DNA of 45,764 nucleotides from Bacteroidota bacterium (GCA_023458215.1 JAEXAJ010000074.1:1-45764); one strand, 5' to 3'; numbered from the stretch's first letter, positions 26,201-34,165 are shown. Notes: generated by a model from the sequence alone, not told the origin. Numbers and translations: made by a program.

Positions 26201-27430
26201 CGGTACGCAGGTGTAGTGGCCATGCTTCTACAAGAAACAAGTGAGGATGATGTCCATTATTGTACCATATCTGTCATAGACAACGGCAAAGTAATGGTAA
26301 AAACCATTGAAGAGTTAGAGTTGGATATAGAGAAACTGGCTCAAATAGATTCTGCCGAGGTGGAATTGGGTTACAGTATGATGGAAGAAATTATGAGACA
26401 GCATCATGGCAACGTATCCATTGAGAATGTAAAAGGAGGCGGAACAAAAGTACAAATCAAGTTTCCGGTAGATAAGGCTATTTTCGAGCAAGACAAGAAC
26501 GTTACATTTATCAATCCGGAAGAGCAAGAGAATATTAAATTACCGGAACAGGCTGTTTCAATCAAAACATCTGAGTTGGAAGAGGAAATGATTTTGTTGG
26601 AAGAAGAGCCTACACACCCCTCACCTGATAGAACACGAAAAACGATTCTAGTGATTGAGGACTATAAAGATATCCGCCTTTACCTGAAAACTCTTTTCGA
26701 ACGGGAATACGATATCATATTGGCAGTAAATGGTATGGAAGGTGTAGAAATCGCCCGAAAAGAATTGCCCGATTTGATAATAAGTGATGTCATGATGCCA
26801 TTGAAAGATGGCTTTGAATGCTGTAAAGAATTAAAAGAAGGATTGGATACTTGCCACATTCCAATCATTCTACTTACAGCTAAAGTAGAAGATGACGATA
26901 TCATCAAAGGATTGGAAATTGGTGCCGATGACTACATCTTGAAGCCATTCACTCCGAAGATTCTGAAAGTGAAGGTGAAGAATCTCATTGAAGGCAGGGT
27001 CAATCTGAAGAAGATGTACACCAAGCTATTGGTAACTCCACCCGAAGAAAGCGCTGTTTCCGAAGCTAATGCAAAAAAAGCGGAAATAGAAGACCCGTTC
27101 ATCAGCACAGTGGTAAAGATTATAGAAGAGAATATTCAAGAGCCCGACTTTAATGTAAAGAAGCTGGCTTCAGACTTAAATATGAGTCAACCTACACTGT
27201 ACAGAAAAGTCAAACAATGTACCGACTTTACCATTATAGAATTGATACGCGGTGTACGGATGCGTAAAGCGGCCATATTACTCAAGAAGAAGATATACCC
27301 TGTGCAAGAAGTTGCCGAGATGGTGGGTTATAATGATATACCTACTTTCCGCAAGCACTTCGTAGATACATACGGAACCACTCCTTCGACGTTTGCCGAC
27401 TCTGATGCTGCAGAAAATATTAATGCTTAA
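23255..27430 (+). CDS. Hybrid two-component regulator (HTCS) without the phospho-accepting histidine
   Basis: A 1391-aa protein. Signal peptide; a two-bladed periplasmic reg_prop beta-propeller sensor (about 30-700, with repeated GYIWLSTD, NIWLGDE and DIWVGTN units); a Y_Y_Y domain to about 785; one membrane helix at 791-812; HisKA-like region; HATPase-like region; receiver (1127-1245); AraC-type DNA-binding domain (1285-1385). The H-box reads RFIEEMRTPLSLI, so position 860 is Glu instead of His. The ATPase domain keeps NMLSNA and DNG but the glycine-rich G2 box is degraded (ELGYSMMEEIM). The receiver is complete: ED pocket, Asp 1178 in ISDVMMP, LTAK and LKPF. It therefore probably cannot phosphorylate itself but can receive phosphate. 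Pilus control is inferred from position. Confidence 0.9.
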   Translation: MGTNKTKILFVFLWITFSLNVFAFSRFGNFEPITIAEGLNNNTVYNIIRGQKGYIWLSTDMGISRYDGFHFRNFPYIPQTDSVGSSLKPLPKAVSRIYSNGDNLLYLLLQENGIACFDIEKECYLPVRFARPIDKNEINSIYIAGKDILYIATDNGLYSAEVKYTNESGKEYILISQSSTPLVKGNISMLNGDDKGSLFFCINGNTVVHYSMGTQQTKIIKTVGNPNSPITTLYVHENHLWICRKWENLVFYDYNRESLRTLSNSSEGKFAISDTYVTEITNVDPNTFYIATRAGLYYIKFEDKAICDSPYTIEYITQQDRTNHFSIEGKMSSLLWDNSQNILWIGTFGGGAIKVGFNEDVYNRITQQLGVEINGIEEDSKGYIWFATERKGVWRSTTSTLTSSSVFAPWTKGVNTSESYQIYKDKNGNIWLGDEHAGITYIDPQTGEPQHYQLRPKEVNNFSGNALRFCLDSRDRLWIATTQGLILFDIKTGESSLPIKLEADIKEITAVAEDKEGDIWVGTNIGAKQIDMQAGKIVLKGEYEQQAGLQPSTVSSIYVNSYNQIFISYMDKIIRIDGREKDKIETVFTLNDGLSSGHIFCMIDDYNGNTWVGSNSGIMTIRNDRTSFYNYSLSGYCNNVCRLRNGYLLWSDSWGLIFFDPMIAKNRQSQKQLLLSDLWVNGKTVAVGEKINGQIVLNFAPDCQEAFTFNTSNNDICFYFSDMQYGMMQRKIAYRLLPDDEWKMCSLEEGIHFANFKSGKYSLQVKLVYPDASEGNVLEVPIVVKEYWWKTIWAILGYIVLAGGICIAVYYYLQQKGKRKIVYANREASLHQKLGQVKQEQEQSEKKNEVRNIVATRFIEEMRTPLSLIIAPLREVLQEKELSKGLSTKMLVAYRNSMGMLNSCDQLLSIYGYVPKTEVELAPYSIVKLTDAFVFSMNEYLRVHPIEFQFEKKVKKDLEVWVDKKALLLVLHNMLSNAFIHIRYAGVVAMLLQETSEDDVHYCTISVIDNGKVMVKTIEELELDIEKLAQIDSAEVELGYSMMEEIMRQHHGNVSIENVKGGGTKVQIKFPVDKAIFEQDKNVTFINPEEQENIKLPEQAVSIKTSELEEEMILLEEEPTHPSPDRTRKTILVIEDYKDIRLYLKTLFEREYDIILAVNGMEGVEIARKELPDLIISDVMMPLKDGFECCKELKEGLDTCHIPIILLTAKVEDDDIIKGLEIGADDYILKPFTPKILKVKVKNLIEGRVNLKKMYTKLLVTPPEESAVSEANAKKAEIEDPFISTVVKIIEENIQEPDFNVKKLASDLNMSQPTLYRKVKQCTDFTIIELIRGVRMRKAAILLKKKIYPVQEVAEMVGYNDIPTFRKHFVDTYGTTPSTFADSDAAENINA
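23625..23650. repeat. 13-bp perfect tandem duplication inside the hybrid regulator gene
   Basis: The unit ATTTGCCCGTCCG occurs twice without a gap inside the propeller coding region (protein LPVRFARPID). Thirteen is not a multiple of three, so loss or gain of one unit would shift the frame. Confidence 0.9.
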
Positions 27431-27490
27431 TTAATACCTATCTGCACTATCTTAATGGATGAATTCTAGCCGTGTTTACTACTTTTTGTA

Positions 27491-27498
27491 TAACTTTG
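27491..27498 (+). promoter_or_regulatory. Bacteroidales -7 box (TAACTTTG) for the hemolysin III gene
   Basis: TAACTTTG fits TAnnTTTG, 29 bases before the ATG at 27527. The -33 region has only the partial match GTTTAC. Confidence 0.55.
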
Positions 27499-27526
27499 CC
27501 GTTGCTATTCTAAAGTAAGGAATCAG

Positions 27527-28180
27527 ATGAACAGAAAACGGAACGGACTATTCTATACAAAAGGAGAAGAACAATTCAATGCCATCTCGCATGGCATTGG
27601 TTTTGGAATGGGATTAATCGTATGTACGCTATTCGTCATAAGGTGCTATCAAAACGAAAACTTCTGGGGTGTTTTCGGAGTCTGTCTTTACTTCTTCGGG
27701 ATGGGCGGTTCGTATCTCGCATCTACCCTCTATCATACGCTGAAACATCATAATCCGTGGAAGAAGCGGTTGCGGCAGTGGGACCATGCCGCCATATACT
27801 GGCACATTGCAGGTAGCTTTTCCCCCGTCACGCTTACAGTGCTCCGTGATGTAGGTGCTTGGGGATGGGGCTTATTCGTTTTTAGCTGGTTGTGTGCCAT
27901 CGCCGGCACTATCGTGAGTTTTCGAGAGATGGAGGAACACAGCTATGTAGAAACAGTCTGCTTCATTGTAATGGGGCTGTCCATACTGGTTGCTTTCAAA
28001 CCCTTATTTAGTGTTGCTCCCCTATCTTGCTATTGGATTATTGCCGAAGGGGTTTGTTACATCACAGGAGCCGTATTTTTTTCTTTAAGACACTTCCGGT
28101 ATACACATTCCGTGTTCCACATTTTTGTGCTGGGCGGCTCGGCTTGTCATATTGTGGCATTGTGGTATATATTGATGTAG
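27527..28180 (+). CDS. Hemolysin III family (PAQR/YqfA-like) membrane protein
   Basis: A 217-aa integral membrane protein with about seven hydrophobic helices. The family motifs are present: AISHGIGFGMG near the N-terminus, STLYHTLKHH near 63, WDHAAIYWHIAGSFSPVTL near 85-105 and HSVFHIFVLGGSACHIVALW at the C-terminus. The conserved His/Asp residues likely bind zinc, as in PAQR receptors and ceramidase-like proteins. Biochemical function in bacteria is not settled, and the name hemolysin III is historical. It appears monocistronic, with its own -7 box. Confidence 0.92.
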   Translation: MNRKRNGLFYTKGEEQFNAISHGIGFGMGLIVCTLFVIRCYQNENFWGVFGVCLYFFGMGGSYLASTLYHTLKHHNPWKKRLRQWDHAAIYWHIAGSFSPVTLTVLRDVGAWGWGLFVFSWLCAIAGTIVSFREMEEHSYVETVCFIVMGLSILVAFKPLFSVAPLSCYWIIAEGVCYITGAVFFSLRHFRYTHSVFHIFVLGGSACHIVALWYILM

Positions 28181-28246
28181 ATTATGCCATTATAAAAATT
28201 ACTTATAGTCATAACTGCTAAAATACATTAATATTTCCCCTCTTTA

Positions 28247-28278
28247 TTTGTTTCTTTCTTTTTCTTCTTTTACGTTTG
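28247..28278 (+). promoter_or_regulatory. Promoter of the ABC/GntR operon
   Basis: TTTG (28247-28250), a 20-base spacer and TACGTTTG (28271-28278) form a canonical Bacteroidales promoter, about 35 bases before the ATG. Confidence 0.8.
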
Positions 28279-28279
28279 C

Positions 28280-28303
28280 AGTGTTGTACACCAGTGCAAC
28301 ACT
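28280..28303 (+). promoter_or_regulatory. Likely GntR operator overlapping the transcription start
   Basis: AGTGTTG (28280-28286) and CAACACT (28297-28303) form a perfect 7-base inverted repeat around TACACCAGTG, directly behind the -7 box. A bound repressor would block initiation. The GntR-type gene third in the operon is the obvious candidate (inference). Confidence 0.65.
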
Positions 28304-28312
28304 AAGTAAATT

Positions 28313-29161
28313 ATGATAAAGATAGAAAACATAAGCTACGGCTACAAGTCTAAACAACCTATTTTCAACAATATATCTCTTGAAATAGGTACTGGCATTT
28401 ATGGACTTTTAGGAGAAAATGGCATAGGAAAAACGACACTGATACACTTACTTTGCGGACTACTTTTTCCATGGAAAGGTAAATGCAGTATAAATGGAAA
28501 TAATACAGCAGAGCGAAAGCCCGAAATCCTAAGTAATTACTTTTTCCTGCCCGAAGAAATGCAGATGCCCGACAAGAGTATCCGCAACTTTGCTGCCAGG
28601 CATTCTGTATTCTATCCTCGCTTCAACAAAGCTGAATTCGAGCAGAACTTGGAAGAATTGCAGGTTGACGAAAATCAGAAACTCACGGCCGTATCCTTTG
28701 GGCAGCAGAAGAAAGCTATGCTTGCCTATGCCCTCGCCTTGCATACCCCACTTACTATTCTTGATGAACCGACCAACGGACTGGATATCACTGCCCGCCA
28801 AAACCTGAAACGTATCATCAGCCGCAGTGCAGACGATGACGCTACGCTTCTAATCTCTACCCATCAGGCACATGATATAGAGAATCTGCTCGATCATCTG
28901 ATTATCTTGGGAAAAGGCGAAGTTATGCTAAACAGTTCGCTGGACGAAATCAGCACCCGACTGCTCTTTGCCCACACCAGCCAACTGCCCGAAGATTGCA
29001 TTTACAACGAACAAGACTTGTCCGGCTACTTCTCTATTCTGCCCAATGAAGAGGAACAAGAGAATACACCTGACATCGAACTACTATACAAAGCCGTAAT
29101 GCAACACCCTGAAAAAATACAAGAATTATTTAAACAGGAACTTTATAAACGATACAAATGA
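28313..29161 (+). CDS. ABC transporter ATP-binding protein
   Basis: A 282-aa cytoplasmic ATPase. Walker A GLLGENGIGKTTL near residues 38-50, signature-like VSFGQQKKAMLAYALA (SFGQQ in place of LSGGQ) near 128-143, Walker B TILDEPTNGLD near 150-160 and the switch histidine in LISTHQAHDI. The family is that of the YtrB/BcrA-like exporters. The last 80 residues vary and are not typical of the fold. Its stop overlaps the start of the permease gene (ATGA), so the two are translated together. The operon order ATPase, permease, GntR regulator resembles ytr-type operons. Confidence 0.93.
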   Translation: MIKIENISYGYKSKQPIFNNISLEIGTGIYGLLGENGIGKTTLIHLLCGLLFPWKGKCSINGNNTAERKPEILSNYFFLPEEMQMPDKSIRNFAARHSVFYPRFNKAEFEQNLEELQVDENQKLTAVSFGQQKKAMLAYALALHTPLTILDEPTNGLDITARQNLKRIISRSADDDATLLISTHQAHDIENLLDHLIILGKGEVMLNSSLDEISTRLLFAHTSQLPEDCIYNEQDLSGYFSILPNEEEQENTPDIELLYKAVMQHPEKIQELFKQELYKRYK

Positions 29162-29925
29162 ACGCAACTTTCAACTTGAAACGCTTTCTATTGCTGGAGC
29201 AATACAACCTGCAAGAAACCTCCAAGCACCTGCTATGGACTGCCTGCATAGTTTTCAGCATCTGCCTGCTATGTATTTTGTTCGATCTTAATCATGGAGC
29301 AGCCTATGTAAGCAAACAGTCTTCTGCCGCCAACCTTGTCAAATATAGTATTTGGTTTCTCCTCATCGCTCCCTGCCTGTTGGAGACAAACCTCACTAAA
29401 CGTAACTCCACGCTCTATATTTTACTGCCGGCTTCGGTATTCGAAAAGTTTCTGCATATCTGGATAAAATATTTGTTGCTGCTTCCTGCCTTCTGCGCCA
29501 TACTGATACTATGCTTAAAAGGTTTGTTTGCATTAACTGATGTCACTTATTTAAAGATTTTCTCAAGAGACATAGCTTCTTATGAAACATCAAAAGACTA
29601 TATAATAACTTATAGCATACTGCAAGCCACTTTTTTCATTGGATACTTCGGCTTTAAACGGCAGTTATTACTGAAGAGTTTGGCAATATCGGTTGCCATT
29701 TTCTCCATCTGTATGGGAGTCATTCTTCTAATCATAACCCTCATGCCCGAAAATGCACCGGAAGGCTATTGGGTGGATAACTTAGGTACATGGCCGCGTA
29801 CCAACTATCCTCTGTCGGCAATTACACAGGCAGTTGTGAACTTCTGCAACTATGCAGTCCCTATTTGCTTTGTACTCGGATCTTGGATTTCAAGCTATTT
29901 CCTATTGAAGGAGAAACAACTTTAA
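29158..29925 (+). CDS. ABC transporter permease-like membrane protein
   Basis: A 255-aa protein with about six hydrophobic helices (first near 24-41, last near 230-248, ending SWISSYFLLKEKQL). It has no recognisable substrate motif; sequence conservation in this family is low. The 4-base overlap with the ATPase gene and the GntR gene starting 3 bases after its stop make it the membrane partner of the transporter. The substrate is unknown. Related operons respond to cell-wall antibiotics, but nothing in the sequence proves that here. Confidence 0.82.
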   Translation: MNATFNLKRFLLLEQYNLQETSKHLLWTACIVFSICLLCILFDLNHGAAYVSKQSSAANLVKYSIWFLLIAPCLLETNLTKRNSTLYILLPASVFEKFLHIWIKYLLLLPAFCAILILCLKGLFALTDVTYLKIFSRDIASYETSKDYIITYSILQATFFIGYFGFKRQLLLKSLAISVAIFSICMGVILLIITLMPENAPEGYWVDNLGTWPRTNYPLSAITQAVVNFCNYAVPICFVLGSWISSYFLLKEKQL

Positions 29926-29928
29926 GCT

Positions 29929-30297
29929 ATGGATTTCAAGACCAACAAACCTATATACCAGCAGATTGTTGACTTTTGTTTCAGCAAGATACTCACTCGT
30001 GAATGGCGTGCGGAAGAGCGTGTCGTCTCCGTCAGAGAACTGTCCGCTCAACTCGCAGTAAACTCGCGTACGGTACTGAAAGCTTATGAATACCTACAAG
30101 CCGAAAACATCATCTACCCTGAACGAGGTATGGGCTTCTACCTCTCAAAAGACGCCGTGAAAAAAGTGATGAAGATACAGAAGAAAGAGTTTTTTGATAA
30201 TCAGCTTGCCGATACCTTCCTTCAGATGGAACTACTCGGCATCAGCTTAGACGAAATAATAGAACGATATAATAATCATAAAAAGAACAGTTCATGA
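29929..30297 (+). CDS. GntR-family regulator (YtrA/YhcF type)
   Basis: A 122-aa repressor-type protein. A winged-helix domain spans residues 1-75: IYQQIVDFCFSKILTREW, then VSVRELSAQLAVNSRTVLKAYEYLQ (recognition helix) and the wing ERGMGFYLS. The short helical C-terminus, without a large ligand-binding domain, is typical of the YtrA subfamily that controls its own ABC operon. It starts 3 bases after the permease gene. The inverted repeat AGTGTTG...CAACACT at the operon promoter is its likely operator. Confidence 0.9.
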   Translation: MDFKTNKPIYQQIVDFCFSKILTREWRAEERVVSVRELSAQLAVNSRTVLKAYEYLQAENIIYPERGMGFYLSKDAVKKVMKIQKKEFFDNQLADTFLQMELLGISLDEIIERYNNHKKNSS

Positions 30298-30407
30298 AGA
30301 GATACGCAAAGATTGCATTATGGATTACCTTCGGACTCCTCTTCGGGCTTATTATTGTAAAAGTAACTATATTGATGTACGATATTAATTCCTTCGTACA
30401 GCCATAG
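30294..30407 (+). CDS. 37-aa single-span membrane peptide coupled to the GntR gene
   Basis: The ORF encodes a peptide starting MKRYAKIALWITFGLLFG and ending YDINSFVQP. Its ATG overlaps the stop of the GntR gene by 4 bases (ATGA), the arrangement used by the other genes of this operon. It has a basic N-terminus, one hydrophobic helix of about 20 residues and a short polar tail. I know no family. A small transporter accessory subunit is plausible. A chance ORF cannot be excluded, but the coupling and the clear membrane helix favour a real gene. Confidence 0.55.
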   Translation: MKRYAKIALWITFGLLFGLIIVKVTILMYDINSFVQP

Positions 30408-30528
30408 TATTCATCGCATAGCCGAAGAAAGAGTAAACATTTGAAATACAGCACATAGAATCTTCCCCAACCGGGAGGAGTGCTTTTTACATACCTACAA
30501 CAAGAATAATATACTAATACGAACAGAT

Positions 30529-32859
30529 ATGAAAACAAAACTTTTTTTACTATTGATGTTCTTCTCCGTACTCAGCATGGAGGCTCAGACACTATCGATA
30601 AAAGGACGTGTTACGGATGGCTCGCAAGAAGCAATCATAGCTGCAAATGTATCTTTATGGGCAGCAGACTCTACTTTGGTTACAGGAGTAACTTCGGATG
30701 CACAAGGAAAATTTGCCCTCCACAAAATAAAGCAAGGCAATTATCGACTATCTGTCTCTTTCATTGGCTACCGTAGTGAAATCCTCTTGCTGAATCTAAA
30801 TAAGAATATTGATTTGGGAGATATTGCCCTTCAGGAAGATGCAGTGAGTTTAGGAGAAGTCACTGTGTCGGCAAGCAATGTGCTGCAACGGGTTGACAGG
30901 CAAATAATATTGCCCACCGAAAGTCAAATGAAACGTTCTTTCGGTGCGTACGACCTATTGGATAATTTAGGAATTGCCCGCCTTCAAGTGGATAAATTCA
31001 CCAATAATATGAGCATTAGTGGCGGTGGAACTGTGCAAACCCGTGTCAATGGTATCAAAGTAACGGATAAGGAGCTGGCTGCTATAAGAGCGAAGGATAT
31101 ACTACGAGTGGAGTTCATCGAAGATCCCGGAAAGCAGTACGGAGATGAAGAATTGGGTGCCATTGTCAACATCATCCTGAAACGTCGGGAAACAGGCGGT
31201 ATTGTGAACTTCCAATTTTCAGACTCGCCCCATACACTTTGGGGAGAGAACTTCCTGGCAGCAAAATTCAATTATAAGAACTCCGAATGGGGAATTGATT
31301 ATTTCAATAAGAACGGTAAATACCACAGCCGTTTAGAGTCTCAGGAAACGTTCTTGCTGGGAGACCGCACCATAAACCGGATCAAAGAAGGGATACAGGA
31401 CGAATCGACTACCCTTAACTTCATTAACAATCTGAACCTTACTTACAACTTAACCAAACCGGACAAGTATGTATTCAATGCCATTTTCCGAAACAGCATC
31501 AACAATGTACCTTATCAGAACGAACTGAACAAAATGTGGGCTGTAGGAAGCACCGAGTCCATTTTCTCTTATACTCATAATCATACGTCCAGTTATTCTC
31601 CTGCGCTCGATCTTTACTTCCAGCATACTTTGCCCCACCAGCAGAGTATCCAACTGAACGTAACAGGAACATTGATACATACCCAAAACAACCGGAAATA
31701 TAAAGAATACCAAGAAGAGAACAAACCCTTGGCAGACATCCTGACGCTTGTGGATGGCAACAAACGTTCCGTCATCGGTGAAGCCATCTACGACAAAAGT
31801 TTCAATGATGTGAAATTAAGTGGTGGTGCCCGCCACTACCAAATGAGAACAGAAAACGAATACAAAGGCTCTAATCCCACCACATCCGAAATGGATCAGG
31901 CGCAAACATCTGCTTTCTTTGAAGTGCAGGGTAAAGTAAAAGATTTCAGTTATGCAGGCAGTGTGGGCATGACGCGTGCCTGGTTCAAAGAGGGAAACGA
32001 AGATCATACCTACTATACCTTCACTCCTACCGTGCGATTAAGTTATAACTTGAAGAAAGCAGGCTTCTTGCGCTATCGTTTCAATATCAGCCCGGCTATA
32101 CCTTCTCTGGGAGCACTGACGGATGTGGAACAGGCAATAGATACCTTGCAAATAGTACGAGGTAATCCACTGCTGAAAACTTACCAGCAGTTCACAAACT
32201 CTTTGTCTTACAGCTATTCGAAGAAGAAGATCAATGTTAATCTGAGCATACGTCACCAATATTATGACACTCCCATTATGGAAAGTGTATTTGTGGAAAA
32301 CGGCAAGTTGATATTGATGGACGAAAATCAGAAATCTTATCAAAACCTCAACGGAGAGTTGATGATAGGAACCAATGGGGCGAACCTCTTCGGTCTGAAA
32401 GATTTCCTGACGCTTTATGCCTCAATCGGCTATACCCGCACTTGGTCGGAAGGTTTGGAATACAGTCATACCTACAACGACTTTTACTACAATCTAATGG
32501 TACAACTGCAATACAAAAACATCTCTTTGGAAGGACAATTCCGAAAAGTACAAAATTACCTGCATGGTGAAACTATCAAGAAAAGTGAGAATCAAACCGT
32601 ACTGATGGCAATGTATACCAAACAGAATTTTCAAGCAGGACTGGGAGTTATGTTTCCGTTTACCAACAACTATAAGGTGGGAAAAGAAAGAATCAGCTCA
32701 GTGGCCCCTTTCCGATCGGAAACATTTGTAAGGGAGACAGGACAAATGTTCGTCCTTCGGGTAGGCTATACATTTGAGTTCGGCCGGAAACACAAAGCAG
32801 GAAGCAAGGGTTTGAATAACAGCGATACAGAAAGTGGTATCATCAATATAGAAAGGTGA
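30529..32859 (+). CDS. TonB-receptor-like outer-membrane beta-barrel protein
   Basis: A 776-aa exported protein. Signal peptide (to about residue 20, ending MEAQ), a carboxypeptidase-regulatory-like beta-sandwich (LSIKGRVTDGSQEAIIAANV to about 100), a plug-like segment (VNGIKVTDKELAAIRAKDIL, VEFIEDPGKQYG, IVNIILKRR) near 170-225, then a barrel of repeated aromatic strands ending in FVLRVGYTFEFGRK. The plug is shorter than in SusC-type receptors, and no SusD partner is adjacent. The family is the outer_membrane_beta-barrel_3 type. It lies 121 bases after the 37-aa gene and may be read from the same operon promoter. Its substrate is unknown. Confidence 0.85.
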   Translation: MKTKLFLLLMFFSVLSMEAQTLSIKGRVTDGSQEAIIAANVSLWAADSTLVTGVTSDAQGKFALHKIKQGNYRLSVSFIGYRSEILLLNLNKNIDLGDIALQEDAVSLGEVTVSASNVLQRVDRQIILPTESQMKRSFGAYDLLDNLGIARLQVDKFTNNMSISGGGTVQTRVNGIKVTDKELAAIRAKDILRVEFIEDPGKQYGDEELGAIVNIILKRRETGGIVNFQFSDSPHTLWGENFLAAKFNYKNSEWGIDYFNKNGKYHSRLESQETFLLGDRTINRIKEGIQDESTTLNFINNLNLTYNLTKPDKYVFNAIFRNSINNVPYQNELNKMWAVGSTESIFSYTHNHTSSYSPALDLYFQHTLPHQQSIQLNVTGTLIHTQNNRKYKEYQEENKPLADILTLVDGNKRSVIGEAIYDKSFNDVKLSGGARHYQMRTENEYKGSNPTTSEMDQAQTSAFFEVQGKVKDFSYAGSVGMTRAWFKEGNEDHTYYTFTPTVRLSYNLKKAGFLRYRFNISPAIPSLGALTDVEQAIDTLQIVRGNPLLKTYQQFTNSLSYSYSKKKINVNLSIRHQYYDTPIMESVFVENGKLILMDENQKSYQNLNGELMIGTNGANLFGLKDFLTLYASIGYTRTWSEGLEYSHTYNDFYYNLMVQLQYKNISLEGQFRKVQNYLHGETIKKSENQTVLMAMYTKQNFQAGLGVMFPFTNNYKVGKERISSVAPFRSETFVRETGQMFVLRVGYTFEFGRKHKAGSKGLNNSDTESGIINIER

Positions 32860-32889
32860 CGAGGAAATATGTCTCTCTGTGAGGAGGGG

Positions 32890-32970
32890 AACCCGAAGGA
32901 GAAGGTGGAAGAATTATACAGATTGCTTCATGTATAATTAATTACCTATATAGACACCTCCCTTCGGGTT
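32890..32970. terminator. Inverted repeat between convergent genes, possible bidirectional terminator
   Basis: AACCCGAAGG (from 32890) and CCTTCGGGTT (32961-32970) are perfect inverted copies, extended with a bulge by GAGAAGGTG / ACACCTCC. The loop is about 50 bases and no strong U-run follows, so termination is uncertain. Confidence 0.4.
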
Positions 32971-33012
32971 ATTACGTAATGGGCGTTAAAACATACCTTC
33001 GTCAAGCTCTTC

Positions 33013-34137
33013 TCATCGTTTTATCAATCCTATCTTTACATTCAATTTGAAATAATAAACTCCGTTCTCACGCTCCAGAAAGCCGTATTTATCTTTATCT
33101 ACCGAACTCTTTTCAAAACGAGTATTAAAGAAAAGAAAGTCGGCAAATGTACGGCGTTCCGATTGATGATAACAAAGAACCTCACCTTTGGCATCGGTAA
33201 AGAACATGCCTTCTACCGCAGAGTCAGTACCGTTATAGATCTTTGCAGGCCGCATGCCAAGGGCAAGCGCCAAGAGGAACTGCTTCATTTTAAACTCATA
33301 AAAGCCGTGCTTGTTAATCAGCTCATCTTTTATTTTCAGAATATTCATCTCTTTGATACGATCCGTCAATTCACTGACACGAGTTGTACCATCCAGGTGC
33401 ATGATGCGAACCATCTCCGCCAGCATTCGGGGGAAGTGGAGGTCTATCATCAGCAAGTTGCTGCGGAATACACGGTCAGCCACATCGGAATATTTCAGAA
33501 CGCCACCCAAACGCTCTATCATCATCATACGTTCGGCCACTTCGGTAGGAGATTCCGGCAAGGCATTCACTTTATTCACGGTAGGCACGGCAAACTTCAC
33601 GCCGCTTTGTTCCAGTTTCAGGTTGGCCGTACGACCACCATCCAACAAAGGATTCATGGGACTGAGGCGACAACGGACATTGAAGCCCGTCAACGGTGCT
33701 TCGGGATGCCAGAAAGCGACGGAAAAGTCGGTACGGTCTTCTGTTTTGGCTTCGAGGTCGAAGATGTTGACTGCATCGAGAAAAGCCTCCAAGCCTTCGG
33801 ATATTTCGATTTCTTCGCCGGGCACATGGGTTAAATGATGAAAAACGATCTCTGCCGCAGCAGCAAAATCTTCGCGGGGGATGGATAGCGGTTCTTTGTC
33901 CGAGGGTGTGAAAGTCCCGTCTTTTTCGGTCGCACCACTGACAATACGCACCTCTTCTTCGCCGATGTAATAACGGCGCGGACCGTCATGTTCCTCCCGA
34001 TGTATGAGCGCGATGGGCCAACACTTTGTTTCATCTTTCTGAGCTTTCGGTGTACCCAAAGAGACTTTTCCGTCTGCCAGCAGACGAAAGAATGTATAGA
34101 GTTCACCCAATTCACGTTTGGTCGCTTCAAATGCCAT
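33013..34137 (-). CDS. HpaII-family (PD-(D/E)XK) restriction endonuclease homologue, without a methylase
   Basis: A 374-aa soluble protein. The start MAFEATKRELGELY at 34137 is chosen because the longer frame would overlap the divergent CDGSH gene and because a TATCTTTG box lies 29 bases upstream. ELGELYTFFRLLADGKV at the N-terminus and the central FDLEAKTEDRTDFSV ... TGFNVRCRL ... LLDGGRTANLKLEQSG (about 125-180) match the layout of HpaII-type enzymes, whose core reads like GFSIKS ... TLLNAS..TNF. By that alignment from memory, the catalytic lysine is Arg here (GFNVR). No DNA methyltransferase lies near. The family call is moderately sure; cleavage activity is doubtful. Confidence 0.65.
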   Translation of the reverse strand: MAFEATKRELGELYTFFRLLADGKVSLGTPKAQKDETKCWPIALIHREEHDGPRRYYIGEEEVRIVSGATEKDGTFTPSDKEPLSIPREDFAAAAEIVFHHLTHVPGEEIEISEGLEAFLDAVNIFDLEAKTEDRTDFSVAFWHPEAPLTGFNVRCRLSPMNPLLDGGRTANLKLEQSGVKFAVPTVNKVNALPESPTEVAERMMMIERLGGVLKYSDVADRVFRSNLLMIDLHFPRMLAEMVRIMHLDGTTRVSELTDRIKEMNILKIKDELINKHGFYEFKMKQFLLALALGMRPAKIYNGTDSAVEGMFFTDAKGEVLCYHQSERRTFADFLFFNTRFEKSSVDKDKYGFLERENGVYYFKLNVKIGLIKR

Positions 34138-34165
34138 ATCTACTTGAATTTTTATTAAATGCGCA

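Noticed and set aside
30408..30528. Terminator or attenuator before the barrel gene (CTTCCC / GGGAGG followed by GCTTTTT)
   Set aside because: The stem has only six pairs including one G-U, and bases separate it from the T-run. Too weak to list as a feature.
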